From the NCBI GenBank assembly GCA_002347755.1, contig DDXT01000057.1, positions 1-11,956 on the forward strand: 11,956 bases of DNA. Reading direction: 5' to 3'. This document shows positions 1-6,406 of this stretch, one piece after another. Position numbers and translations under genes: made by a program. Each line of letters opens with the position of its first letter. Position 1 is the first letter of the stretch. The stretch is from Caryophanales bacterium UBA2253 (GTDB lineage: Bacteria; Bacillota_I; Bacilli_A; ML615J-28; CAG-698). The notes beneath the pieces are model-generated. The model made no database searches. It was not told the DNA's origin and was given only the letters and a program-made list of their open reading frames with translations.

Positions 1-37
1 TGCATTTAGATTTATAACATACCTTTCTTTTAATCGT

Positions 38-67
38 CCAAAAAGGACTTCACTTTTTGGGTTTTTT
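38..67 (+). terminator. Terminator-like inverted repeat upstream of rnfC
   Basis: A perfect 8-bp inverted repeat, CCAAAAAG (38-45) and CTTTTTGG (53-60), has a 7-base loop and is followed by G and six T (62-67). This is the layout of an intrinsic terminator for a gene lying before the window. The stem is AT-rich and therefore weak. It overlaps the -35 of the rnfC promoter, so it could instead be an operator. Bases 1-37 show nothing I can name. Confidence 0.5.
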
Positions 68-77
68 GTGTTATAAT
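49..77 (+). promoter_or_regulatory. Promoter of the rnf operon (extended -10)
   Basis: The -35 is TTCACT (49-54) and the -10 is TATAAT (72-77), with a 17-base spacer. TG at 69-70 gives an extended -10, TGnTATAAT. Transcription should start near 84, leaving a leader of about 30 bases that contains GAGGAGG (101-107). The perfect -10 and TGn make up for the moderate -35. The -35 lies inside the inverted repeat at 38-60, so promoter activity and upstream termination may be linked. Confidence 0.75.
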
Positions 78-113
78 GTCAAACGTTATTGATCTTAATA
101 GAGGAGGTTCATT

Positions 114-1415
114 GTGTTTATTAAAAGTAGTGGAATTCACATATCGGAACACAAGGGGAATAAAGAAATGTCCCTTCAAAATCCGCATGTGGATTTTTTG
201 AATCCTGAATATGTTTATATTCCGTTGATGGAGCAGAACGCGCCATGCGAACCGACGGTAAAAGTTGGTGATTTAGTCAAAGTCGGACAAGTAGTTGCCA
301 ACAAGACCGGAATGTTCGGTCTTCCCATTCATTCTTCCGTCAGCGGCGAGGTTATTTCCGTCAATCAAAAAATGTGGCATTCCTGCGGAAAAATGGTGCC
401 AAACATTCAAATCAAAAATGATTTCAAAGAAACCAAGGATGAATCAATTCGGCCCAATCCGGTTTCCGAGCTGACGAAAGAACAAATCATCGAAATCGTC
501 AAACAAAACGGGATCGTGGGTTTGGGAGGAAGCGGATTTCCGACTTATTTCAAATATAAAGTCAAAAACCCAATGGATCTCGTCATCATCAATGCGGCTG
601 AATGCGAGCCTTACATTACCGCTGATTATACGCTGATCAAAGAACATGTCGATCAACTGATCAACGGCATTAAGTACATCATGCGCGCCGTTGAAGCTCC
701 AAAAGCCATCATCGCCATCAAGGAAGACAAAAAATCTTTGATTCAGAAAATGAAGATCGCTTTGGAAAACGAACCGGCCATCACCGTTTATGAGTTGAAG
801 AATGTTTACCCGGCCGGCTGGGAAAAATACATCGTTCAACACATCACCGGAAAGAACTATAAATCTTTGCCAAGCGAAGTCGGCGTTGTTTTGAACAATG
901 CGGCCACCGCCATCGCGGTTTGCCGCGCGGTTGAAGAAAACATGCCGTTGATCGAAAAAATGATCACGGTCACCGGCGAAGGCATCAAGAATCCCCTCAA
1001 TGTTTATGTAAAAATTGGAACCAAGATGAGCGACATCATTGCCAAAATCGGCGGATACGCGGAAAACCTAAAAGAGATTTTCTTCATCGCCGGCGGCCCA
1101 ATGACCGGAAAGAGCGTTTTTTCCGACGAAATGATTGTTAATCGTTGTCTTTCCAGCGTCGTCGTCATGCCGAAAGCCATCCGCGAAATCAACCCGGCTT
1201 GCATGGGCTGCGGAAAATGCTGCGAAGCCTGCCCGGTATTCTTGTCACCGATTCAAATCAAAGAAGCCTTTGACGCCAACGATCTGGAATCCATGAAAGC
1301 TTTGAAAGCCAATCTGTGCATGGCTTGCGGATTATGTTCGTATGTTTGCCCATCTCGAATTGAATTGACGGATGTCGTTTGCAAGGCCAAAGCCGAAGTA
1401 CTTAAGAAGAGGTAA
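114..1415 (+). CDS. rnfC: Rnf electron transport complex subunit C (RnfC)
   Basis: RnfC is the peripheral NAD(H)- and FMN-binding subunit of the Rnf complex on the cytoplasmic face, exchanging electrons between NAD(H) and the iron-sulfur chain. The 433-residue protein has the usual order: an N-terminal barrel-sandwich region (about 30-100), a complex-I 51-kDa-like FMN/NADH fold with GLGGSGFPT (137-144) and an AAECEPY loop (161-167), an SLBB-like part (about 285-340), and two [4Fe-4S] motifs, C363-x2-C366-x2-C369-x3-C373-P and C402-x2-C405-x2-C408-x3-C412-P. The length is normal for Bacillota. The start is GTG at 114, set by GAGGAGG at 101-107 with 6-base spacing. It is the first gene of the operon, with rnfD 6 bases downstream. 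Identification is secure; direction of electron flow cannot be read from sequence. Confidence 0.96.
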   Translation: MFIKSSGIHISEHKGNKEMSLQNPHVDFLNPEYVYIPLMEQNAPCEPTVKVGDLVKVGQVVANKTGMFGLPIHSSVSGEVISVNQKMWHSCGKMVPNIQIKNDFKETKDESIRPNPVSELTKEQIIEIVKQNGIVGLGGSGFPTYFKYKVKNPMDLVIINAAECEPYITADYTLIKEHVDQLINGIKYIMRAVEAPKAIIAIKEDKKSLIQKMKIALENEPAITVYELKNVYPAGWEKYIVQHITGKNYKSLPSEVGVVLNNAATAIAVCRAVEENMPLIEKMITVTGEGIKNPLNVYVKIGTKMSDIIAKIGGYAENLKEIFFIAGGPMTGKSVFSDEMIVNRCLSSVVVMPKAIREINPACMGCGKCCEACPVFLSPIQIKEAFDANDLESMKALKANLCMACGLCSYVCPSRIELTDVVCKAKAEVLKKR

Positions 1416-1421
1416 GCCAAA

Positions 1422-3089
1422 ATGAATGAACAAAGAAAATTAGTATTGGGAAAAGAACCATTCATACGCAAAGCTGACAATCCAAATTACGGGACTCAAA
1501 TCGTTATGCGCGATTTCATGATCGCTTTGCTGCCTTTGATTCTTTTCGCTTGGGTCAAAAACGGATTGTTGCCTTTCATCAATGGCGACACGAATTCCGT
1601 TTGGACCATGCTTTATCCCCTGATCTTTATTTTCGTCGGCGGATTCACATCGATGTTAGTCGAATATGTGTATTATAAGTTTCTGATGAAAGAGAAGAAC
1701 ATCAAAGAACGGATGCAAACCTCGTTTGCAATCATCCCCGGATTGCTATTGGCGATGATTTTGTCGGTCAATACTCCGCTTTGGGTTCTCGTCTTTGGCT
1801 GCTTGTTTGCAACCTTGATCGGGAAACTGCTGTTTGGCGGCTTTGGAAACAACGTCTTTAACCCGGCTTTGATTGGTTATTTGTTTTTAACTGCGGCTTA
1901 TTACTCGGTCATTACTTCCGGAAACGGGTTCTTAAACCCGAGTGAAATAATCGCCGGAGCAACCCCGATGACCATTTTGAAAGCCGACCCGATCGGAAAC
2001 GTCGCGGTACTTCTCAATCAGTACGGACTCGGCAAAATGTTCCTCGGACTAGTTCCGGGAGCCATCGCGGAAACCAGCGCCTTGCTTTGCTTGGTCGCTT
2101 TGGTTTGGCTGATTGCTCGTAAAGTCGTCAATTGGCGCATTCCGGTTTTCTATTTGGGATCCGTCTTGGTCTTGACTTACCTCATCGGCAGTTTCAATGG
2201 CTATGCCGCTAGTTTGGATTTTGCTCTGACCGGCTTGTTCAGCGGCGGACTCATGTTCGGCGCGGTCTTCATGGCTACCGAACCGGTTACCAGCCCAAAA
2301 ACACCAAATGGGAAGATAATTTTCGGCTTAGGTCTTGGCGTTTTGACGGTTTTGTTCCGTTTTAAGAGCAACATGCCGGAAGGAGTCGCTTCGGCGATTC
2401 TGGTCATGAACCTGTTCACCATCATCATTGACCGATTGGCGGCGCGTTTGCGCGTCAGCGAAAGCGTAAAAAGGATGGTCCTTCAATATTCGATCATTGG
2501 ATTGATATTGGTTGGGATCAGCGCTTATTCCATCAGCGGCTTCACCAAACAGGAAGTCACAATTGATCTTTCCGAACAAACTCAAAATAATGAAACTTTG
2601 AATTTTGATTATACATTTACCGTTGATGATGAAACCGTCATCGTTACCGTTGACCAAACTTACGCCATCCAGAGCGTCAGCGTCGCCGAGTACGATACCG
2701 ACGAATTCAAGGCTCAATTCCTTACACTAATCAATGCCAACAAAATAACCGTCTATGTCACCGAAGTGGTGGCAACAGCAACCGAAACAACGGTTAGTAT
2801 TAATGCAAGGGGCTTTGGGGTCAACATCCCGGTGGTCATTGTCTTTGATTTAACCGGTCAAATAACCGCCCTTACCGCGAATACAGCCGGAGAATCCTAT
2901 TTTGATGAATACAACGAAGGCTGGACGGAAGCCAATGGTCACCCGAATGCGTTGATGCCAGGCAGAATCATAACCGGCCAGAGCGATCTGTCAGGCGTTG
3001 ATGTTGTTTCCGGAGCAACGGTCACATCCAATGCAATCATTCAAGCCGCAATAGTGGCAATGAATTATATGGAGGCGCAAAATGGCTAA
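1422..3089 (+). CDS. rnfD: RnfD with a fused C-terminal RnfG-like FMN-binding domain
   Basis: RnfD is an integral membrane, covalently flavinylated subunit. Residues 1-345 are a standard RnfD with about ten hydrophobic segments, the signature GGFGNNVFNPAL (139-150) and the flavin site A178-G-A-T181, preceded by E175 instead of the usual D. Where normal RnfD ends, this 555-residue protein continues with a basic stretch (about 339-351), one more membrane helix (about 353-373) and about 180 extracytoplasmic residues. That tail contains RGFGVNIPVVIVFD (463-476), resembling GYGGDVVSLIAI of RnfG, and D527-V-V-S530-G-A-T533, a full match to the Dxx[S/T]GA[T/S] flavinylation rule. The tail thus copies RnfG architecture: basic residues, helix, FMN-binding domain. 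The frame is open throughout and rnfG follows with an 8-base overlap, so this is a genuine fusion, not a readthrough error. T533 modification is predicted, not shown. Confidence 0.93.
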   Translation: MNEQRKLVLGKEPFIRKADNPNYGTQIVMRDFMIALLPLILFAWVKNGLLPFINGDTNSVWTMLYPLIFIFVGGFTSMLVEYVYYKFLMKEKNIKERMQTSFAIIPGLLLAMILSVNTPLWVLVFGCLFATLIGKLLFGGFGNNVFNPALIGYLFLTAAYYSVITSGNGFLNPSEIIAGATPMTILKADPIGNVAVLLNQYGLGKMFLGLVPGAIAETSALLCLVALVWLIARKVVNWRIPVFYLGSVLVLTYLIGSFNGYAASLDFALTGLFSGGLMFGAVFMATEPVTSPKTPNGKIIFGLGLGVLTVLFRFKSNMPEGVASAILVMNLFTIIIDRLAARLRVSESVKRMVLQYSIIGLILVGISAYSISGFTKQEVTIDLSEQTQNNETLNFDYTFTVDDETVIVTVDQTYAIQSVSVAEYDTDEFKAQFLTLINANKITVYVTEVVATATETTVSINARGFGVNIPVVIVFDLTGQITALTANTAGESYFDEYNEGWTEANGHPNALMPGRIITGQSDLSGVDVVSGATVTSNAIIQAAIVAMNYMEAQNG

Positions 3090-3645
3090 ACCAATTGCAA
3101 AACCGCTAAGATATTCGCTGTTGCTGATTGGACTTGGGCTGATCGCCGGGTTCTTGTTGGCTTATGTCAACAATATTACTTCTGGAGTTTTGGCTGAACG
3201 ACAAAGAGCCCTTATTCAGGAAGCCATGAACGAGTACTTTGATTACGCAAGTTACAGCGTCGACCGCTCTGACGATTACGATAATTTGGATTCCGATATT
3301 TCGGAGATCTATTTCGCTTTCGGCGTGGATGACCAAGTCGCCGCCGTAATTTATAAAACCGTTTCTCAAGGCTATGGCGGCGATGTCGTCAGTTTGATCG
3401 CCATCAAGGCCGATGGAACTTTTGACGGAGTTCACATGATCGAAGGATCAAAGGAAACTCCGGGAAAAGGTGACAAAGTCCTGACCCACGATTTTCAGGT
3501 CACCGGCGAACCGGTTGATAGCTTTACTTTCGAGATTCTGGCGGGTTCCTCGGTCACTTCCAATGCGGTTGTCAATGGCATTGAAGCCGCAGCCGAACAT
3601 TTCCAGACGGTCGAAAGCAGTTTGGGGGGCATTACCAATGACTAA
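3082..3645 (+). CDS. rnfG: RnfG, FMN-binding subunit with degraded flavinylation motif
   Basis: RnfG is an extracytoplasmic subunit anchored by one N-terminal helix (about 11-30) that normally carries FMN on a threonine. The 187-residue protein keeps the family landmarks QGYGGDV (96-102), a KETPGKGDK block (124-132) and the final SNAVVNGI helix (160-167). The flavin motif, usually D-x-x-S-G-A-T, reads E151-I-L-A154-G-S156-S157 here. Three or four consensus residues are changed, and serine takes the place of the modified threonine. Serine is allowed by the published rule, but the alanine before it is also lost. Its start lies inside the end of rnfD with GGAGG at 3071-3075 and 6-base spacing. 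Because RnfD carries an intact extra copy of this domain, RnfG may now be mainly structural. The family call is firm; loss of FMN is inference. Confidence 0.92.
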   Translation: MAKPIAKPLRYSLLLIGLGLIAGFLLAYVNNITSGVLAERQRALIQEAMNEYFDYASYSVDRSDDYDNLDSDISEIYFAFGVDDQVAAVIYKTVSQGYGGDVVSLIAIKADGTFDGVHMIEGSKETPGKGDKVLTHDFQVTGEPVDSFTFEILAGSSVTSNAVVNGIEAAAEHFQTVESSLGGITND

Positions 3646-4279
3646 AAGAGATAATTTCTTAAAGGGATTCTGGAAAGAGAATCAGATTCTCGTAACCATG
3701 CTGGGACTGTGCGCCCCGATGGCCATCACCACCAAAGTCGAGAATGCTTTGGGAATGAGTCTGGCTTTGATGTTCGTTTTGATTATGTCCAACGTCATCA
3801 TCGCGGCCATCCGTAAGATCGTTCCCGATGAGATCCGAATACCCATATTCATCGTCGTCATTGCGACTTTGGTTACTTTGGTTGACATGCTTTTGGCGGC
3901 CTACCTTCCGGCTCTGTCAAAGAGCTTGGGAATATGGATTCCGCTGATCGTTGTCAACTGCATCATTTTGGGAAGAGCGGAAGCTTTCGCTTCAAAAAAC
4001 ACCGTGCTTGATTCGCTGATCGATGCCATCGGCATCGTCCTTGGTTACTCCATGGTCTTGATTCTGATTTCGATCATCCGCGAGTTTTTGGGAACCGGAG
4101 GACTTACCATTTGGGGAAACCTCGGGTTCAATTTCAACGATTTGTTCAACCGCACGGCTGATAATCGATTTACCTTCTTCACATCCTTCTTTACAACTCC
4201 CCCGGCGGCCTTCATTCTGTTAGGTTGCATCATCGGAGTTGCGAACATCATCAATCGAAAGAAAGCGGTGAAACAATAA
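3638..4279 (+). CDS. rnfE: Rnf electron transport complex subunit E (RnfE)
   Basis: RnfE is one of two homologous membrane subunits (with RnfA) that form the core of the Rnf complex; in known structures a pair of cysteines from each holds an intramembrane [2Fe-2S] cluster. The 213-residue protein has about six hydrophobic segments and both conserved half-helix motifs: LGLCAPMAITT with C25, and PLIVVNCIILGRAEAF with C108. The start is ATG 3638, overlapping the rnfG stop by 8 bases, with a G-run at 3624-3629 as ribosome binding site. The frame is open back to 3515, but that stretch is rnfG read in another frame. The usual LGLCP is LGLCA here, a small change with proline one place later. Confidence 0.95.
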   Translation: MTKRDNFLKGFWKENQILVTMLGLCAPMAITTKVENALGMSLALMFVLIMSNVIIAAIRKIVPDEIRIPIFIVVIATLVTLVDMLLAAYLPALSKSLGIWIPLIVVNCIILGRAEAFASKNTVLDSLIDAIGIVLGYSMVLILISIIREFLGTGGLTIWGNLGFNFNDLFNRTADNRFTFFTSFFTTPPAAFILLGCIIGVANIINRKKAVKQ

Positions 4280-4860
4280 TGAGTTTAAATGAAATTTTAA
4301 CCATGGCCTTTGGCGCCATCTTAATCGAAAACGTCATTCTTTCCCGCTTTTTGGGAATTTGTCCGTTCCTGGGCGTATCTACGAAACGCGATTCCGCGGT
4401 CGGAATGGGTTTAGCCGTCATTTTCGTCATTACTTTGTCCAGCGTCATGGCTTGGGCCTTGTATTCTTTCATCTTGGTTCCGTTTGAAATGATTTACATG
4501 AAAACGATCGTCTTCATTCTGGTCATTGCGGCACTGGTGCAGATTATCGAAATGTTTTTAAAAAAAGTATCTCCGGCTCTGTATAAGGCCATGGGAATTT
4601 ATCTTCCTTTGATCACCACCAACTGCGCGGTTTTAGGAATGGCTACCATTGTTGCTTCCCCGGATTACACGCTTTTGTCTTCATTCGTGATGTCATTTGC
4701 GTCATCGGTCGGATTCTTGTTTGTCATTTACATTTTCGCCTCAATGCGCGAAAAAATAAATGCTTCGAATGTCCCGGTCGCTTTTAAAGGGGTCCCGATT
4801 GGTCTGATCACGGCTGGTTTGATGTCGATGATCTTCGCGAAGTTTGTTGGGGTGATTTAA
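4279..4860 (+). CDS. rnfA: Rnf electron transport complex subunit A (RnfA)
   Basis: RnfA pairs with RnfE in the membrane in inverted topology and supplies the other two cysteines of the buried [2Fe-2S] cluster. The 193-residue protein is very typical: NVILSRFLGICPFLGVSTK with C28, and LPLITTNCAVLG with C116, plus about six hydrophobic segments and the C-terminal REKINASNVPVAFKG loop. The length matches the family. Its ATG overlaps the rnfE stop by one base (TAATG), indicating translational coupling; the upstream GCGGTGA is a weak ribosome binding site. The frame is open 54 bases upstream, but that part is the end of rnfE in another frame. No unusual residues were seen. Confidence 0.96.
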   Translation: MSLNEILTMAFGAILIENVILSRFLGICPFLGVSTKRDSAVGMGLAVIFVITLSSVMAWALYSFILVPFEMIYMKTIVFILVIAALVQIIEMFLKKVSPALYKAMGIYLPLITTNCAVLGMATIVASPDYTLLSSFVMSFASSVGFLFVIYIFASMREKINASNVPVAFKGVPIGLITAGLMSMIFAKFVGVI

Positions 4861-4861
4861 C

Positions 4862-5179
4862 ATGATATTATCTACCTTTTCAACCTTATTTTTGCCCGCT
4901 CTTCTTTTAGCTGGCATTGGCGGCTTGTTTGGCGTCTTGATCGGCGTTTTGTCTAAAGTATTCGCGGTCAAAGTCGATCCGCGTATTGAAGAAGTAACAA
5001 AAATGCTGCCGGGATACAACTGCGGAAGCTGCGGTTACCCGGGATGCAGCGGCTTGGCGGCTCAAATCGTTGAGGGGAAAGCCAGTTTAACCCTGTGCAA
5101 ACCTGGAAAACAAGAAATGCGTGACCGGATAAAGGCTTACCTTGAGGAAGCCGAAAAGAATCTAAAAACCGAAAAGTAA
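4862..5179 (+). CDS. rnfB: Minimal RnfB: N-terminal helix plus one [4Fe-4S] domain
   Basis: RnfB normally accepts electrons from ferredoxin and passes them into the complex. It usually has a membrane helix, a [4Fe-4S] domain and then two or more ferredoxin-type cluster motifs, about 190 residues or more. This one has only 105 residues: a hydrophobic helix (about 8-31), then NCGSCGYPGC with C54, C57 and C62, and the fourth ligand C79 (TLCKPG), then a charged helix ending in TAA. All four ligands of the first cluster are present; every later cysteine motif is missing. The 100 bases that follow contain no cysteine-rich coding remnant and already hold the next promoter, so this is not a simple frameshift within view. 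The ribosome binding site GGGGTGA (4849-4855) sits 6 bases before the ATG. RnfB by position and motif; loss of the ferredoxin domains is seen directly, its effect is unknown. Confidence 0.9.
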   Translation: MILSTFSTLFLPALLLAGIGGLFGVLIGVLSKVFAVKVDPRIEEVTKMLPGYNCGSCGYPGCSGLAAQIVEGKASLTLCKPGKQEMRDRIKAYLEEAEKNLKTEK

Positions 5180-5184
5180 ACGCT

Positions 5185-5226
5185 ATTAATCCCCCAAAAT
5201 TGACTAAAAATGGTTGATTAATTTTT
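5185..5226 (+). terminator. Weak terminator-like hairpin after rnfB
   Basis: ATTAATC (5185-5191) pairs perfectly with GATTAAT (5216-5222), with a possible inner CCA/TGG pairing (5194-5196 with 5211-5213), followed by five T (5222-5226). It is AT-rich and interrupted, so termination would be partial at best. It overlaps the -35 of the next promoter. Some rnf transcripts may read into the lipoprotein gene. Confidence 0.35.
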
Positions 5227-5241
5227 AAAAAGTGCTATAAT
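5214..5241 (+). promoter_or_regulatory. Promoter of the repeat lipoprotein gene (extended -10)
   Basis: The -35 is TTGATT (5214-5219) and the -10 is TATAAT (5236-5241), with a 16-base spacer and TG at 5233-5234 (TGnTATAAT). A second TATAAT lies at 5251-5256 without a good -35. The leader then has GAGGAGG at 5261-5267, 11 bases before the ATG. Bases 5256-5267 (TAATAGAGGAGG) are identical to 96-107 before rnfC. Confidence 0.75.
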
Positions 5242-5278
5242 ATTACCGTCTATAATAATAGAGGAGGACAAAATCTAC

Positions 5279-6361
5279 ATGTTTAAAAAGTTATGTTTAT
5301 TGTTAGTTGTCGTTGCTTCGGTTTTTGCATTATCAGCATGCGGAAAAGAAGAACGGACTTACGTCGCTGACGGAGTCTACACCGCTTTTTCGGCTGATTT
5401 GACCAGCAAGAAGGGGCCGCAGATGACTTCCGTTTCCGTCACCATCGAAGATGACGAAATTGTTTCGTTCTTCATTGATTGCACACAATCGGCAGTCGCT
5501 ACTTATGTCCTTGGGGACAATCCTGAAACAACTGAAGTTGTTGAAACTGATTTCCAAACAAATGTCCCGAAATCATTTGCATTCAATGCCCAATCCAAGA
5601 AAGAAATGGGTTATCTTTATGGAATGCACAATGCCAATGACACCGACCCAGCTTATACAAAGCAAACTTTAACCGAAGAAGCTGGATTGAACGCATACAA
5701 AGCTTATTTAACTGCTTCTGGCCAAAAAGAATGGTTTGAACAAGCTGCATTATTAGAAGCTTTCTTCGTTGCGCAAGGGCCTGAAGCCATCACTGTTGAT
5801 GCTACTTCCGAAGCCGTTAACAACGTTACAGGCGTTACCATCAAAGATGGCGGATACTCTGATTTAGCAGCTGAAGCTGTTGAATTAGCCATCGCCGGAA
5901 AAGTCCAAACTGTCATCGCTAGCGGCGCTAACATCGTTTGGGCAACCGCAATGGTTAATGCTGAAGGCGAATATACCAGCATTCTTCTTGATACATTGCA
6001 AGGAAAAGTAACCGCCGGAGAATTTGCATGGAATGCAAAATCCAAACAAGAATTAGGTTATTTGTACGGATTGCACAATGCTGATGACGATGATCCAGTT
6101 TATACAAAACAAAATTTGGACACTGTCGATGGATTGAATGCATACAAAGCTTATTTGACCGCCAGCGGCCAAAAAGAATGGTTTGAACAAGTAAAACTAT
6201 TGACTGACTATGTATTGGAAAATGGTTGGGATGGCGAAATCGTTGTTGACGCCGTTACCGGAGACTTGGACGCAGCCAACTCTGCAGCCGCAGTTGCAAG
6301 CGTTTCGATCACCGTAAAAGAATACGCTGAAGTTCTTGAAGCTTTATACCCAGCTGCCTAA
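5279..6361 (+). CDS. Secreted lipoprotein with two FMN-binding-like repeats
   Basis: The 360-residue protein starts with a lipoprotein signal: KK, a hydrophobic stretch and the lipobox L18-S-A-C21, so the mature protein should be lipid-anchored at C21 on the outer face of the membrane. The rest holds two tandem repeats, about 50-204 and 222-357. Their best block (100-155 and 249-304) shares 43 of 56 residues. Features such as MGYLYGMHNA, KEWFEQ and a closing valine-rich helix recall Bacillota FMN-binding lipoproteins of the PplA kind; this is from memory and uncertain. Repeat 1 has N181-N-V-T184-G-V-T187, one or two changes from the Dxx[S/T]GA[T/S] flavinylation rule. Repeat 2 has no such motif. 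Codons favour A/T endings, suggesting high expression. It is a single gene with its own promoter and terminator directly after rnfB, so a link to the Rnf complex is plausible. Calling it only a repeat lipoprotein would be safe; flavin binding is a hypothesis. Confidence 0.85.
   Translation: MFKKLCLLLVVVASVFALSACGKEERTYVADGVYTAFSADLTSKKGPQMTSVSVTIEDDEIVSFFIDCTQSAVATYVLGDNPETTEVVETDFQTNVPKSFAFNAQSKKEMGYLYGMHNANDTDPAYTKQTLTEEAGLNAYKAYLTASGQKEWFEQAALLEAFFVAQGPEAITVDATSEAVNNVTGVTIKDGGYSDLAAEAVELAIAGKVQTVIASGANIVWATAMVNAEGEYTSILLDTLQGKVTAGEFAWNAKSKQELGYLYGLHNADDDDPVYTKQNLDTVDGLNAYKAYLTASGQKEWFEQVKLLTDYVLENGWDGEIVVDAVTGDLDAANSAAAVASVSITVKEYAEVLEALYPAA
5576..5743 (+). repeat. Lipoprotein repeat core, copy 1
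   Basis: This codes for residues 100-155 of the lipoprotein. It matches copy 2 at an offset of 447 bases in the same frame, with 43 of 56 residues identical. The last 20 residues are fully identical to copy 2 although the DNA differs at 7 positions. Confidence 0.9.
6023..6190 (+). repeat. Lipoprotein repeat core, copy 2
   Basis: This codes for residues 249-304 and is the partner of copy 1. The acidic loop differs (NANDTDP in copy 1, NADDDDP here), while the GLNAYKAYLTASG and KEWFEQ parts are the same. Confidence 0.9.
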
Positions 6362-6372
6362 ATTTTAACCTT

Positions 6373-6406
6373 AAAACCGTCTGAAAATTTATTCGGACGG
6401 TTTTTT
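6373..6406 (+). terminator. Intrinsic terminator of the lipoprotein gene
   Basis: AAAACCGTCTGAA (6373-6385) pairs with TTCGGACGGTTTT (6392-6404) over 13 positions with one G-U pair. The loop is 6 bases, and six T follow (6401-6406). It begins 11 bases after the stop codon and is the strongest terminator in the window, closing off the rnf and lipoprotein block. Confidence 0.9.

Noticed and set aside
66..83. Rex (NADH-sensing) operator over the rnfC -10
   Set aside because: TTGTG is present on the left, but the right half (TCAAA) matches poorly, so the palindrome is too weak to claim.
3515..3637. Longer start for rnfE at 3515, and for rnfA at 4225
   Set aside because: Both extensions are the preceding gene read in another frame; the shorter starts give family-typical N-termini.
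5180..5278. Missing RnfB ferredoxin domains hidden in another frame after rnfB
   Set aside because: The stretch is AT-rich with no cysteine codon clusters and contains the next promoter and leader.
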